Shown one piece after another: positions 36,248-50,318 of a stretch of 64,000 nucleotides of DNA. The position numbers and the translations under genes were made by a program. The notes beneath the pieces were generated by a model. It did no database searches. It saw nothing but the letters and a program-made list of their open reading frames with translations, and was not told the DNA's origin. Within the stretch, counting starts at the first letter, position 1. Each line of letters begins with the position of its first letter. This stretch comes from Clytia hemisphaerica (lineage: Eukaryota > Cnidaria > Hydrozoa > Leptothecata > Clytiidae). The stretch is from positions 496,001-560,000 of the forward strand of contig CACVBU010001377.1 of NCBI GenBank assembly GCA_902728285.1, given 5' to 3'.

Positions 36248-38289
36248 CTGAAAAAGAAAAAGAACCTGATATTAAAATTGATTCTCTCTAATTCGATCTT
36301 CAAAGGGAATTGGATTTTCATCGAATAAGGGAGCGTCGCTTATGAGAGTTTCTTGTTGACGGGGACTTTCAATTTTATTGAATAATTGGAGCCTATCGAA
36401 TAGTAGAACGTCGAATTAGAGAGCGCTAATTGTAGTTCTTTAAGGGAGTCAGAATTATTGAATCGCCCCAGTTCCTGGAGATTTGTTGGCCTTGTTTTTT
36501 AGTGATTCACGCTAACTTGATCCGAAAAACTGTATGTAAGTGTCTCGCATCTGGCAGGCAGTATAAACTACAGCGTAAAAAGATAATAACAAGATGACTC
36601 CTAGACAGCTCGATACAAAACCGGGCATCATGTAAAGTAACCTGAGATCAGATTGTGAATGTTTTCTGCACACCACGTTGAAGCTCTAAAAGGATGTGTG
36701 GAAATATAACAATCTGACGAATATGCTATCTCGAAATCGTAAGGACCGCGTTCGTCTAAAAGGACTTGGAACGACAACAAAGTTGCGTGATTGTGTTTAT
36801 GAATGGGGCGCCGTATCTGTTTTTGACTTTCCGGCGCACAACAAGATTCTTGTTGTAGAATCTTCCGCGACAGCTGTTATCAGGTTAATGTAATGTGAAT
36901 CTAACCATCATCACTGATGGTAAATTCAGTTACATATTTCTGTGTTCAGGGAACTATGGTATGACGGAGAACGATCTAATTTTCACTGAATTTTTCCTAC
37001 CAATTACTAGTACATACTGTTTACCAAAGGCAAAAGCTTCTTTGTGAAATCGTCATGCTTTTGTACGCTTTGAAAAGATTGTTCATATTCATTGGCTCAA
37101 AAATCACCAAATTTTGTTCCCCAATCAAAAAAGGGAAAAGAACTTTCCAAGATTCTGCTGAAAAATCTTTAATCAATCTGATTGTTATTCTAGCCCGGGG
37201 TCCACTTAAAGCTTTTTTTATAGACTGGATGGCGTGATTAAGTGGTCCGGTAGTATATGGTAATATGCTTTTGCTTAGGCGAAACAGTCTGCCAGATTTT
37301 AGTTGTTTTTGGAAGGTAAAAACAGTATAAAGCAATGTTTTTGTTTGAGAATAAGGGATTGCAAATCTGATGTTTGTTTCTCATGTTTGATTGTATCTTC
37401 CAACTCCAAGTAGTTATTTGGATTTTTTAACATTTTCTCTCAAAATGGCGACTTCGCCAAACGCTCCTAGTCTAATTGGTAGTCTAGTAATCTAAGCGAT
37501 AAACTTTGTACAGGGTCTAGTTTATTAATGCTTTTGTTGCTGATCTGAAATTTTAGAATTTTGTAATCTGAGTTTTAATTTTTTAATTCTCTTAAATTTT
37601 GAGCTTGAATTCCAAGGCTATTTGACTGGTAGGATCCTCTGAATTCATACGTGTTAAGACTTGTTGATTGGTCTAATGACATGTTGACATCCATCATGTA
37701 ATTCCGTCACCCTTCAAGATAGGATTAAAAGGAAGGTCGGAGTCACTAATTGAAAATAAAGATGTTTTCCACTCTGACCGTTTAGTTGCGATTCCTATTA
37801 ACCCTTTGTGTGCGGTGTTTTTTCGAAAATGTTGAAATTTTTCCTAAATTTATTTTTTGAAACTCAAAACTTTAAAGTGCCATAAAAGATTGTAACTTTT
37901 GATTTAGAGAATATCCTTGTTACCATTAGAAAGCTATTTTTATATTCTTTCTTAAAACATTTGGTTTATGCATCTTTAAATCAAGTGGTCAGGAGCTATA
38001 GCCTCAAGTCTATGACTAAGTATTTTAGCTTGTTTTTGACGCATATACGCGTCCCTCGTGGTCTAAGAGTTAAAGAAGGGTCGGAATCATATGAGAGATG
38101 TCGACATCAGACCAACCTACGATATTTGATTGGTCTAAGGAAATGTTCTTTCTCTTTCTCTAATTGGTCTAGCGTTGAACCAATCAGTGGTGTTCAGAAA
38201 ATAGATTGGAAAGTCGAGCAAATTCACGGTACATATAGTCAAGATTTTAAGTATAGTTTTTAAGGATATGTATATCATTTGCTTAGTTG

Positions 38290-38367
38290 TTTGGTTCAAC
38301 GTTCAACGTTCTACGGACGTTGTGAACGTTAGATAAACGTTGAAACAACGCTGTGTGCCAGCTGGGT
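38290..38367. repeat. AACGTT palindromic element, copy D (deleted)
   Basis: Left arm shortened (TTCAACGTTCAACGTTC), right arm intact to GTGTGCCAGCTGGG. Confidence 0.75.
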
Positions 38368-39158
38368 TTGTTGTTTGTCTGATTGGAAGCGTCAAAACGA
38401 GCCGCGCTGAGAGTTGTTCGTAATCAGGAGTTTCTATAAGTGTTGTCAGGGGGGCACCCGAGGGATACTTACTTGATTTTTGGATTTATTTCCAAAAAAA
38501 AAGACCACCACCCTTTTTAGTACACTGTATACTAACTTTCTTCCATGGTCAGGGCTTTGAGACCACCTGGAAATATCATGAAAATATGATGTTTTAATGA
38601 ATTTCAGAATTGAAAATATCTTGAAATATGATATTTCCACAACTTTGGAAATATAGAAAAGACATATTTCCATATTTACAAAAGTATATATGGAAATATC
38701 ATATTTTCAAGATATTTCCAGGATTGGAAATCTCTTATTTCGCCCAATGCATTGTAGTACTTTCAGCACACTGTACTAACTTTTCTCCAGAAATAAGGAA
38801 AAATATACATGGGAATTCGCTGGGTTTGTGTGTTTTTACCACTGAAATTAGCACAATGTACAAACTTCTCAGTGTGTATCAATTCAGAACACCACCATTT
38901 TTAATACAATTAATGTACTAACTTTTTCATTGTTGTTTACTAAGAGGACCACCCTTTTAGTACATTGTACTAACTCAATTTAACCTAAAAAGTACACCAC
39001 CCCACCAGCTATGGGTCAGTACACTGCTCGGTACCCCCCCCCCCCTGGTGTAGTGATAACTCGTTTAAGGGAGTTTCATATCATGTCTGACATGGTTCTC
39101 TTATCATGGTTCTACATTTTCAATAGTTACACAAAACTTACAAAAGTTGTGATGATTA

Positions 39159-39437
39159 GGCGAAACAAAAAAAAATTCTTGTTTCCTGAAACCGGCCGGG
39201 TGAAAAAATTTTTTTTTCTGACCCGGCCGCAAATTTTCGTTCGTTAGTAGTCCGTACTTGTTGTAATTTAGGGCATAATTTATGCTGTGTTTATACATAA
39301 AAATTATTCTTAAACTCTATTTCAATGAGCCATAAATTATCAAAAATAGCAACAAAAAAAATATTTTCCGGCCGGCCGCATGATAACTTTTTTCCTTCAC
39401 CCGCATTCCGGAAACAAAACATTTTTTATCATTCGCC
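39159..39437. repeat. Harbinger-like MITE with TTA target duplication and GGCCGG-rich arms
   Basis: Ends GGCGAAACAAAAAAAAATTC and (reverse) GGCGAATGATAAAAAATG; TTA at 39156-39158 and 39438-39440. Subterminal arms share GTTTCC(T/G)GAA then a CCGGCC-rich block. Confidence 0.8.
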
Positions 39438-40006
39438 TTATGTATTGATTTTTACATTTCCTAGATCAGGGCTTTATAGCTTACATGCGGTATGAATAGA
39501 TAGGGGAGTCGTTACACGACAGATTAAGTTAGAATAAGGTTTGTTTGAATGTCTTACCCGACAGAAATTCCAGGAAGACAAGAAATTTCATCATGACCTA
39601 TTTAGTCGGTCATTCTAGGGAATTGGTCATTGACGGTAAGATAAGTGTGCAATCAGCTTTTATCAGCACCGGTCAAAATGTTAGATTGATAGAAAAAATA
39701 AGTCTTACCTTCCAAGCTAGGCGGTTGTCTTTTTAAAAAGGATTGACTTTTGACAACTTTCAACTGAACGTCTTTCACCAAAACCTCCACGTATGACAAA
39801 TAAAAATTGAAATTGATAAAAAAATCGTCTCAAATAAGATGTAATAAAATGCCACAGAAATGCTGTGAGACAACAGAACGGTTTTATTATAAAAAATATT
39901 GAAATGATGAACAAAAAAAAAAATTTTAGGTTTTTGAACAGACACGGAACATTGATATAAAAACTTATGGTAAACATTTTGTAACATTAGTATTACAGAG
40001 CTTTGC

Positions 40007-40120
40007 ACGTTTTTTATAAACACAAATATGTTAGGGACTTCGATGGCCAAAATGTTAAGAACAATGGTTAAAAACATTTAAACCGTCTCTAAAACCCGGA
40101 TTTGCTTAGGAAAATCTAAA
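40007..40120. repeat. MITE family 2, copy 5 (truncated)
   Basis: GCACGTTTTTTATAAACACA followed by the internal GACTTCGATGGCCAAAATGT word; the right half is missing. Confidence 0.55.
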
Positions 40121-40749
40121 ATGCTAAAAAAAATGGTTAAGCTCATCCAAAATTCCGTAAAGATCTTTGGCGTTAAAACTAAGTTAAAACCCACGGCAAA
40201 CTTTGTGTTCTATCAAAGTTCGCATCTCAGTTTTGAAACAAAGTGGTCAAGTACTTCGTACGATAGTAAAACCATAAATATTTATAAGCACTTATCTAAC
40301 TCAAATCTTTATTCAGCACTTTTTGTAATGATCATGCTCCGCCTGTGGTTGATAAGAACTCTCGGTGCTTTATACTGCAAAGCACCTCTGACAAAAAACA
40401 ATTTTTTTCTTTTGACTGTTCCAGGGGTGCTTGAGCTGAGCTTGAATTTGACGGAATTTGAATGGTAGATTTGAATGGTAGAAATAATTTCATAATGCTT
40501 TTAACTAGAAAAAATTTTCTTCATTCTTGATTTTTCGATACTTCTTGCATTTAACTAATCAACAAAGAATATTTTTTTGTCCCCTTCTTTCAAATTATAG
40601 AACGCAGCGATAAGGAGGAATTTAAGTAAAAAGGCTCCTCAATCAAAATTTATATCATCATTTCCTATAACTGAAAGCTTTGTTGTCAGACACTAGCGCG
40701 CGCAAACATTGTCGCAATTTTACTTCTACTGCGCAAACGCAACAGTTCT

Positions 40750-40825
40750 TTCAACGTTTATCTAATGTTCCGAACGTCCATATAACGTTATATGAACGTT
40801 GAAATAACGTTGTGTGTCAGCTGGG
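40750..40825. repeat. AACGTT palindromic element, copy E, between 29-bp direct repeats
   Basis: Body CAACGTTTATCTAATGTTC to GTTGTGTGTCAGCTGGG. The host word CTTCTACTGCGCAAACGCAA lies on both sides (from 40723 and from 40830). Confidence 0.8.
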
Positions 40826-40943
40826 TTGCTTCTACTGCGCAAACGCAACAGTTCTTTTATTCAACAGCCCACCCACAAGACTCATCGTGACGTGATACTG
40901 GACACAACAGGGGCTTTTTAATAAAGTTCGCTGCGTCATACTA

Positions 40944-41034
40944 CCCAGCCGGCACACAACGTTGTTTCAACGTTTATCTAACGTTCACAACGTCCATATA
41001 ACGTTAGATGAACGTTGAAACAACGTTGTGTGTC
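40944..41034. repeat. AACGTT palindromic element, copy F, with 9-bp flanking repeat
   Basis: CCCAGCCGGCACACAACG to ACAACGTTGTGT; GTCATACTA directly precedes and follows it. Confidence 0.8.
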
Positions 41035-42491
41035 ATACTAACGTTAAACCCCACGTTTCTTGATGAAAATATTTTCATGTTTTCCTGTTTGAGGATGAAT
41101 CACATCATGTATTTTATTGCTACGAAAAAAAGTTTTTATGAACAAAGACTCTTTTAGCTGTGGAGCAATACACCTTTTCGACCGTAGCCGTCAATTTCCG
41201 TGCGGGCATTTTTTAAACCGTCCCAGTCTTTTTTTCGCACGGCAATTGGCGGCTAAGGTCGAAAAGGTGTATTGCAAAATATCACCTTTATTCGCTAATA
41301 TATCAATGTTCTCTAAGGTCCCGAATAGTAGTGGGTTTTTTCCAAAATATAGATAAAGGGGAGGGGGTTCAAAATTGCAATTCTAAAATACAAAACTCCA
41401 AAATAAGATAATTATAAGCAAAAATTTGGCTATTTAAAGTCATTCAACTCTTAGTCTTAGTAGCCGAAATATTTTCAAAAATAAAAAAAAAGGGTAGGGG
41501 TCCCAATAAGAACGGAGTCGTCCGAAAAATTGTCCAAAATTAATAACCGGGGGGGATATGTTTATTCGGAATCTATGTAAGAATGTCACAGAAAATCATA
41601 CTTACAAACGTATATTTTGAACTGAATATTAGAAGAATTCAAAACGAGGCTGAATGCGTGATGCGTCAAACAGGATATAGACTAGCAAGCGTCTGCCTTT
41701 TCCTTGGACACAGGAACGCGGGAATAGTGCTTATAAAGAGTCCTTACAAATAAAAATCGCCGCGGGAGAGTGGTTTGGATAGCGAAGTTGTATTCAGCGA
41801 GCTACGTAAACCCATTGCAAGCGTAGGTTGCAGCGAAATACAACGACGTGGTTTACTAGTCTGAACAGGATATGATACACATTAAACAAGCAACATGCTG
41901 AATGGACCTACCTGATGATGAAAGCTAGATAATAAGGCAATAAGGAGAAAAATAAAAACAATCAGTCAGACGATATAGCGTTTTGCAAAAATGCATAACA
42001 CATTAAATCTTATCATTTATTGTTGATGGGGGAAGAGGGAAGGGGACTAGGGAAAATAGAAATAGAAAGTTCCGGTTGCAAAAATCAGTTTTATTGACAA
42101 TTGAACCATGCTTAATGATGGGATTTGTTATCAATAATGTTTTTGTGTGAAAAAACAAAGAAATAAGGAAAAAGCCAAATGAAAATCTGCAAAAACGGCG
42201 ATTACCGGCATATTTCAGGCATTTTCAGCCGGAAAAGAATTTTTCGCAAAAGACAAACTCGGTCATGTTTTGAGTATTGCGAATACGCATCTTTCTGCAA
42301 AAAATCAGAAAAAACTAAGGATGAAAATTCGAGAAAATGTCAAAAAACTGGTTTTTCCGGCATTTTCAGCAGAAAAAAAATGTTTTTCGAAAATCGGGCT
42401 CCGTCACATTTTGGGTATTGTCATCTTGCATCAGTGTGCAAAATTTCATAAAAAAATATAAAGTACAGCTCGAGAAATTCAAGAAATACAG

Positions 42492-43104
42492 TGACACCTC
42501 TAATTAGCGGACACCATCGGGGAAAGGGGTTAGTGTCCGCTAATTAGAAGTGTCCGTCTTTTAGAAACTTTTGATCTCGGAGCTCCAATTTTGAAATTAG
42601 GCCACCCCAGGGTATCGAAAATACTTAAAATTGGGGTCTAAAGTACTTATCTGCAGACACTAGGCTATAGAAGAACAAGAGAAAGGTTATTAAAACGCAA
42701 CAATTTAGTTTTTAGCAAATAAAAGAAAATCTAGAAATATAACACCAAAATTGAAAATACAATTCGTTGAATGGGTCAAGGGAAAACCGGAAATTTGTAG
42801 AAATAATTTGAATAATAAGAGTAATAAGTGCTTGAAATAAAAATATCTATCAATTTTTTTTTCGATTTTGGACGTCTGTGACCCGTTTGATATTCAATGT
42901 CCGCTAATTGGAGAGCTAAAATAGGGGTTTTGGCCATTCGTGCGAAAAGATTTGTCCGCTAATCAGAGGGTCCGCTAATTGAGTGTCCGCCTTTTAGAAA
43001 CTTTTTTATGAGGATTTGACTAGGAAACGGCCGGGGAAAATGAAATTGTCCGCTAATCAGAGGTGTCCGCCTTTTAGAGTGTCCGTTAATTAGAGGTTTC
43101 ACTG
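42492..43104. repeat. TA-flanked element with TIR CAGTGACACCTCTAATTAGC
   Basis: Ends CAGTGACACCTCTAATTAGC and (reverse) CAGTGAAACCTCTAATTAAC, with TA on both sides. GTGTCCGCTAATTAGA-type words recur inside. The ends fit pogo/Tigger elements. It sits between two ~400-bp direct repeats (42060-42480 and 43120-43560; shared AAAAACGGCGATT.CCGGCAT). Confidence 0.75.
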
Positions 43105-43913
43105 TACTGTCTTTCCGGCGAAAATAGGTTATTCCGGCGATTTTTGAATAGTTCCGGCTTCAAAAATCAATTTTTTTGAAAATTGAAACATGCTTGATGG
43201 TGGGCATTGCTATTAATAATGTTTTTGAATGAAAAAACAACCAATTATAAGAAAAAAATCCAATGAAAATCCAGAAAAACGGCGATTTCCGGCATGTTTC
43301 CGGCATTTTCGACCGGAAAATTTTTTTTCTCAACAATTGGACTCGGCCATGTTTTGGGCATTGTTAATACGCATCTTTGAGCAAAAAATCAGAAAAAACT
43401 AATGATAAAATCTCGAGAAAATGCCAAAAAAACAGTTTTTCCGGCATATTTCCGGTATTTTCGGCCGGAAAATTTTTTTTTCGAAAATCAGGCTCCGTCG
43501 CATCTTTATGCCAAAAATCAGAAAAAACTAATGAGCCAATCCTGAGAAAAGCTGGCAACAGACGAACGGACGGACGGACGGACGGACCGAACGGACATGG
43601 GTTAATTTAAAGGACCTCCACCGGGGTACCCGGAGGTAGGTCCAAAAATGAATGATTATTAAAAGAAGTGCTTGACAACACTGCGCGACCATGAAAATTT
43701 AATAATCAAGGCTTTCATAGTTCAAAGTTTATGGACCTGTTTTGATGGACCTGGTGAGATCCATCCTAGTGGATAACCCGGGGAATATGACACAAATGAC
43801 CTTATTATTTTAAACCCTAGTTGGATAAAGCGTTAAGCCCGGTCAAAAGTCACTTTGATAAAACCAGACTCACCAATGTTCCCGGTGAAAATCGAGTTTA
43901 CACAATGAATTAT

Positions 43914-44138
43914 AAGCCCGAAGGGCTAGAATGGAATCTTTAAAATTTCTTAGGCAAGAAAAAGTGAAGCCTGAAAATATGCGCCGTATTTATCTTTTTC
44001 GAAATTTAGATGTAAATTTTAGTTTCAATCTGTCATTTGTGTAAAAACCAGGTGGACCGCGCTAGGCCGCGCAACTGTGGTAGGACTTGGTAGGCTTCAA
44101 ATCCTACCCAAGAGATTGGATTCGAGCCCTTCGGACTT
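43914..44138. repeat. MITE family 6, copy 3
   Basis: TAAGCCCGAAGGGCTAGA at left, TTCGAGCCCTTCGGACTT at right; interior as in copy 2. Confidence 0.8.
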
Positions 44139-45635
44139 CTCCTTCATTGAGTTTACACCCGCGACTTTATAAACTTTATCATCGTCGGCTATGTAACATT
44201 AACACGGGGTTCGGTAACGACTCTCTTCTTTCTTATCTTACAAATAAAGCCACGTGCAAGTTACAAAAACCAAAACCAAGGAATCGACAAGAGCCTCGAC
44301 AATAAGAAAAAAATAAGGAAAGAGAAATTCCAAAAATGTTATAAACTCGTTACAGCTTGACACATAGAGATTTCCATTTCAGATAAATTGGATTAAATTT
44401 GTGATAAGATAACAAGTATCACAGTAGACGAGACAAACGCTTTCTTTCAACCTTTGTATGCATTGATTGGGCTCTTCTAGAAAAAATTGAATATGGGGGG
44501 TGGAGGATATAACATTTTTTGGAAATTTACCCCCAGCATTTTGACTTTTTACCACTTGGACAGCAGGTCAAATCTCCCAAACATGGTAAATTTTGTAAAA
44601 TTTTCACTACCCCCATTGTACGAACATTTTCTGGAAGAGTCCATTCTAGCGCCGTTATCGAAGTAAATAGAGTAAATTTAAAAAAAGTAATTTTTGTACT
44701 TCTTTGCAAACGAAATTCTAATGCTGGAGAGCCTAGAATATCACATTTCGTAATACTCCTACAGGAAAGAAAAATTGAGAACACAAATATTTCCAATTTG
44801 AAAATAACATTAAATTATATTTTAGGGCGTGTATTCATGAAGTAAACTATTGTAAAAATTTTTTAAAGTTGAAGTTTGCTAAAAAATATCTACTGTTACC
44901 TGGATTTTAACTTCCACTATTTTTCATTCAAAAATTTTATAATCATAATAATTCGTCTTACAGCGGAAAAAAGCTTCTTTAAAACTTATGATAAATTTGA
45001 CAAATCTTCAGACTACTTAAACTCTTGTCATGCAAGAAAGAAGCAAATGTTTTCTAAAACCTGTACATACTACCTATATGCTGCAGAACGTCAAAAGAAA
45101 AGAACATTGTCGACTTGAGATAGTTCATAGTTTGATAAGGGATACTTAGACTAGCTGAAGGGAAGAAATTTTCGCGGTTGAGAGAATTTTTTGTATACAA
45201 TAATTTAACAGGCAATTTTCTTTAATTCTGAGAATATTCTTGTTTCGTGGAATTTAATTTCGCGAATTCATCAAAAAACCGCGAAATTAAATTCCGCGAA
45301 AATTTGCCCCGCAAAAATTTGTTCCCTTAAAGTACGCAATTATATTGGTGAACAGGTATTTGGGGACGGTACTCGCCAATATTTTGTCTTACAATGTTTT
45401 GTGTCGTGTATGCAACCCCTTTAAACATTCGGTTCTCTGCACATTCCATTAGACCAGATTTTCATTCGATTTAAAATTGTAACAGAAACAGAAATATGCA
45501 AAAGAGGCCAAAAATGCTTATAATTTAAAAGTAAAAAAATAATAATAATTATTTAAAAAATTCTCTTTCCTTTTCGTTTAGTTTGTGTTCATGATTTCTT
45601 CGTTGGGATTTTGAACTCATTTTACGATCGATCGT

Positions 45636-48600
45636 TTAGACTTTCATACCCATCTTGGCGTTTGTTGCCTGGAAAAAAATCGTGTAAAAAAGATGAATAG
45701 ATAGTTTGAGGATTTTAACTTAATTAGATTATTCCCTTCTACGATCTAAAGAGATATTTGGTTTTACTCAACGCCGTAGAAGAGCCTTAAAAATTTATCA
45801 TACTCGATACTGCAATTTGTATCCGTTAATATCTGTTAATATAATAATATTCAAAGAAAAAGCCACGTTTTCTAAGATAATTCAAATTGAAATACATTGC
45901 AAAGAAAGAATCGAGGAAAGGTTAACTTTAAGTACTTGAGCACAGATCTCTGGGGTGATTGATTGCATTAAATGTAAATACGTGACAGAGAGTACTGTAG
46001 AAGACTCCATTTCCCGCACTGAGATTCCACTACCACTTTCCTAGCGAAAACCAGGACTTCGGGTAGTTAAAAATTAAAGTCTGAAAGCAAATAACGCTTT
46101 TTATGTGAAATTTTTACGAAATTTTTACGTGCTTGTTGCATGACATTTACTTCTGATTGGTTCGAATTTTTTGACACTAATAAAGTTATCAGCTGTAAAT
46201 TGTAAAGCAAGTAACATGGGAATAAAATCAAGTGAACTTTTTCGAGTAATCACATGTTTTGACTGCATTGATATAATTTTGCAACCAGTGTATTAACACA
46301 AGATTTTCCGTACCTTTAGAAGAGAAAACCTCTTCCAATCTCATGCCGGTTATCCCGGGAAAAATAGCGGAAAAGTCCTATTGAAGTCAGTGGAATCTTT
46401 ACGCAAAACGATGGTATTAACCTACCTGTAAGATACCGACGATGACTCCGAAAAGACCGATAGCACTCCCGAAGATCTCCACGACTAGAACCTAGAAAGG
46501 GAGAAACGAAAAGATTATAATATAACTGTCGAGTTTACAGTTATCTGTACACAGACCCAGTACAGTATAAACGGCTAATTTCAAAATTCATTACCGTAGA
46601 GGATCTGGTGTCATTGTCTTTTCTCATTTGAGATTTTTTAAACCGACTACTGCGATGGAGTGTTGGTGAGAGAGGGGAGGCGATGAGAGAAGCGTGTTAT
46701 TTATAAATCATACTTCATCGCAAAGGTCTCCGTACGGGAATTTTTTTATCAAACAGACAATGCGCACAGAGTGTACTACGAAGCGATGAACTGGTGCAGA
46801 GTAAGTTTACAGGGGCCGAGTACACATCGCTCGAGATAAATTAACAGCATTACAGGCCTCGTTTAAAATTAAAATGGGCCTCATTAAAACTCGAAATAAT
46901 TACTTCAAACGATATTAACACATGTCATGTTTTCCCAAAAGACTGTTTTCAATTTTGAGACGAAACCGCAAACGCTTGCAAACATTAACGACGACGTTGA
47001 AGTATCGTAGCAACAAGACTTTGATAACGAGGTTTGAAATTGTCAGAACTATTTCATAGTCACGGATATATAAGGTCTGCCTTCTATGCCACAAGATTTT
47101 GATTTTTTCCTCGTGCAAGATTTAATATTTTCATTTTTAATGAAATTTTTTGTATAATAATTATTTTCAACATGGAATGTACGAGATTGAGGGAACACCT
47201 TGTGCAATTTGAGGTATATCACTATTTTAGTTCATATTGTGGTTTTTAAGATTCTAACCACACTCAATTTTACAACTATTCTTCAAAGTAAAAAGCTCCT
47301 CTCAAGTCGCTAATATGAAAAAATTGAAAATAGATAAGACGATCCCAGGCATTCACCCAAGAAACAAGTCTGTCTGATTTCACCCACACCCATGGCGTTC
47401 CAAATTTAGAACGCCATGGCCACCCTGATCATTTTTTAATCTTCAAATTACCACAAAGTATTCGAAACACAATGAAACATAAACAGATGGAAAGAGAAAC
47501 AGGCAGACAAATAGACAGACATCAGACAGTCTTGTCGAATGCTGAAAACTTCACTTTTTGATCCATAAAATTAAAAGTTCCATTTTCGGAACTTTTTTTG
47601 ATATTAGATCGACACGCGATCTGTAATTTGTAAACAAATTTCACTATTCACCACTAATTTTCAAAAAACCGTACCAAAGACGAATAAAACCGTACCTTTC
47701 AAGATTTTTGATGGCTTAGAATTTTAAGGCACTGTCGTTAGTTTTTTGAAAAAGGATATCTTTTTTTCACTAAAATTGATTTGAAATGACCCAAAGTTGC
47801 AGCAAATCCAGGCAAAAAGTTTTTGTAAATAAAAAAAAGTTCCGTTTTCGGCATTTGACTAGACTGTCAGATTCTAACTAACTCTGCACAAACTAAGAAA
47901 AAAATACCTTGACAAAAAGTGAGCCATTTTGAGCATCAGCCAATGCTGCGCCACTGTAAAAGAAAATAACATGAATGTTTAACAAAGCACCATCTATCAG
48001 TCTTCAAGATAGCCTAGCCATACTCGACTATGGAGGTGAAAATTGGTGTGCAATGCTTTCCATATTCGACTATGGAAGTGAAAATTGGTGTGCAATACTT
48101 TCAATATAAGCAAGGGAACTATAGTACAGTGTATCCCAAAAAAGCGGACAAAGTAAAATCCTCATAATATCATGCAAAGTTTTATGACTTGTATATGAAT
48201 ATTTCAATCTCAAAAGCCTATTCAATCATCTCAGGAATTGGATACCTATTAATTGAACAGAGAATTTTAGCGTTATTTCAACTATTTCAAGTTCAGTTTA
48301 GATAGTGAGTTTTGAGGATTTTACTTTATATTATACACTGTATCATAGGTAGGAGAATGGAGAATATAAGTGAACCCACTTTAAATAATGAGTTTTGGGA
48401 AATTTATTTTTTGGGATATACCGTACATAAACGTTCTTAAGTTAGATTTCAGTTTGAAGAAAAAGTTCATCAACTACCAAGGCTTGGCGAAAAATTTCAT
48501 ACACGCTTTTTTTTATAAGAATAACTTCTATAAGAATATCAGGGTGAGATTTCAGAGTTAGAACAATAGGCATATTGTTTAAAAGAATAGAAAAATAAGA

Positions 48601-50276
48601 ATAATGCTCACCCTCAGCCAAAGTACACTATTCTTATATAAAAAAGCGTGTAGTGGCACATCACCCTTTAAAATTAAAATCACCACCACCTACCTTCCAA
48701 CGAGGCCAACACACAAGCCACAAAACAAATTGGAAAAGCCGACAGTTAACCCAGCTCCAAAAATCATTAGACCTTAAGAGACGAAGAAAAAATAACGTGT
48801 TCTAGTGAAAGTTTATAAAATTTAGAACTATTCATGTCTTTAAACACATTGCTTACCTGGTTTGCAGAAAACACCACACCACACCACACCACACCACCTC
48901 GAGACTGCTCGAGAGGTGAAGTGTTTTTGGGAAATATTTTTTGCTAAAAACACCCAAAAAATCATGAAAGGTTAAAAAAAAGTGTTTTAGACGTGTTTAG
49001 AAGTGTTTTCAGGGTTTTCGGGACTTTTTTGACATGAAAGGTTCAGGCTCTTAGCAATGAGGAGTTTGAGAAACAACAAGAAATCAAGATATGCATCCCT
49101 GCAATGTCTTCAACATCATACCGTAAACCCAACAGCTGATTGGTTGAAAGTGACGTAAAATCAGTCAATCTTGAAACATTTAATATATCTTGAACTCTGC
49201 GTAATATTATCAAACATTTAAATGAGCATTTATTAAGCGTAGATAACTCTGTAAAAGCAATCAAAAGAGAAGAAAACATACCAGCAGAATAGTTCTTTTG
49301 AATTTTGATGGGGTTGTCTTTCAATAATGCTACCTCGTCGAATCTCTAAAGTAAAAAAGAACAAAAACATGTTTAGAATATCATATCATAGATTTATCAA
49401 GACCTTTTAAGACAAAATTTCTACACTCTGTAATTGCACAATATTATCAAAGCAGCGTGAAAAAGCTAAGACCTGGAAGGTCTGAGTTCTAATGAGAAAG
49501 AAGAAGAATATTTTTAAGAAAGGCGAACGAAATGATGATATACTTTTACAATAGATATCTTATATAGAACACTAGATAGAGCTTTTCCTATCCTATTTGA
49601 AGCAAAATAATTCGCTATCTTGGATGAGTTACTGTGACCCACCTTCAGCAAAGATGACGGATTACTTCACTTCACCTGGTCCTGCCGTTGCTAGGGAAAT
49701 ATTGAGTAGCTCTATCTAGTATTTTATATAAGATATCAGTACTTTCATGTGAATAAAATAAGAAAAAACTTACTTCAATGGTAGAGTACAAGACAATAGC
49801 CATAATAATTCCATAAATGGCTACAGCTTCACAGAAAATGATACTATAAGTTAGAAAAATAAGATAATTTACATCAGACTTTCTGCCAAGAGGCAGTGCT
49901 GTGAAAGCCAACCATCTACTAGGCTAAATAATGTTCACATGCCAATTTTGATAACAGAAGCGGTCTTTGGCTAAATATTTTTTTTTATTTGGTCTTTGGT
50001 CCTCGTAATTACCCAAAACATTTCGGCTTAAATATTTCATAAGTCAGGATAGTTAAGACTAAAAAGTTTAAAAAGTTTTTATCTGAAAAAGCTAATTAAA
50101 ATTCAGAAAACGCGTGTCAAACTAAAAATCAAAAACATTCAAACAGAGCGAGAAATCATTTTCACCAACTTAACGCAACAAGGACAAAAGTTGAACCAAC
50201 AAAACAAAACAGCGACAAACCTTAAAACCAACAACAATAACAAAATAAAAACAAAGAACCAAAAAGTAACAACCCA

Positions 50277-50318
<42 letters not shown>

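Larger units (their letters stand above)
36248..45635. other. Gene-free interval between the secreted peptide and V-ATPase genes
   Basis: Mostly repeats. 36480-36900 is less AT-rich than its surroundings and open on both strands (65 codons on plus, 36696-36893). It may be promoter or leader of the secreted peptide gene, but no splice evidence supports an exon. (GGAC)n lies at 43563-43590. Confidence 0.4.

Noticed and set aside
40121-40468. 115-codon plus-strand frame
   Set aside because: It begins in a truncated MITE and has no recognisable domain or conserved composition.
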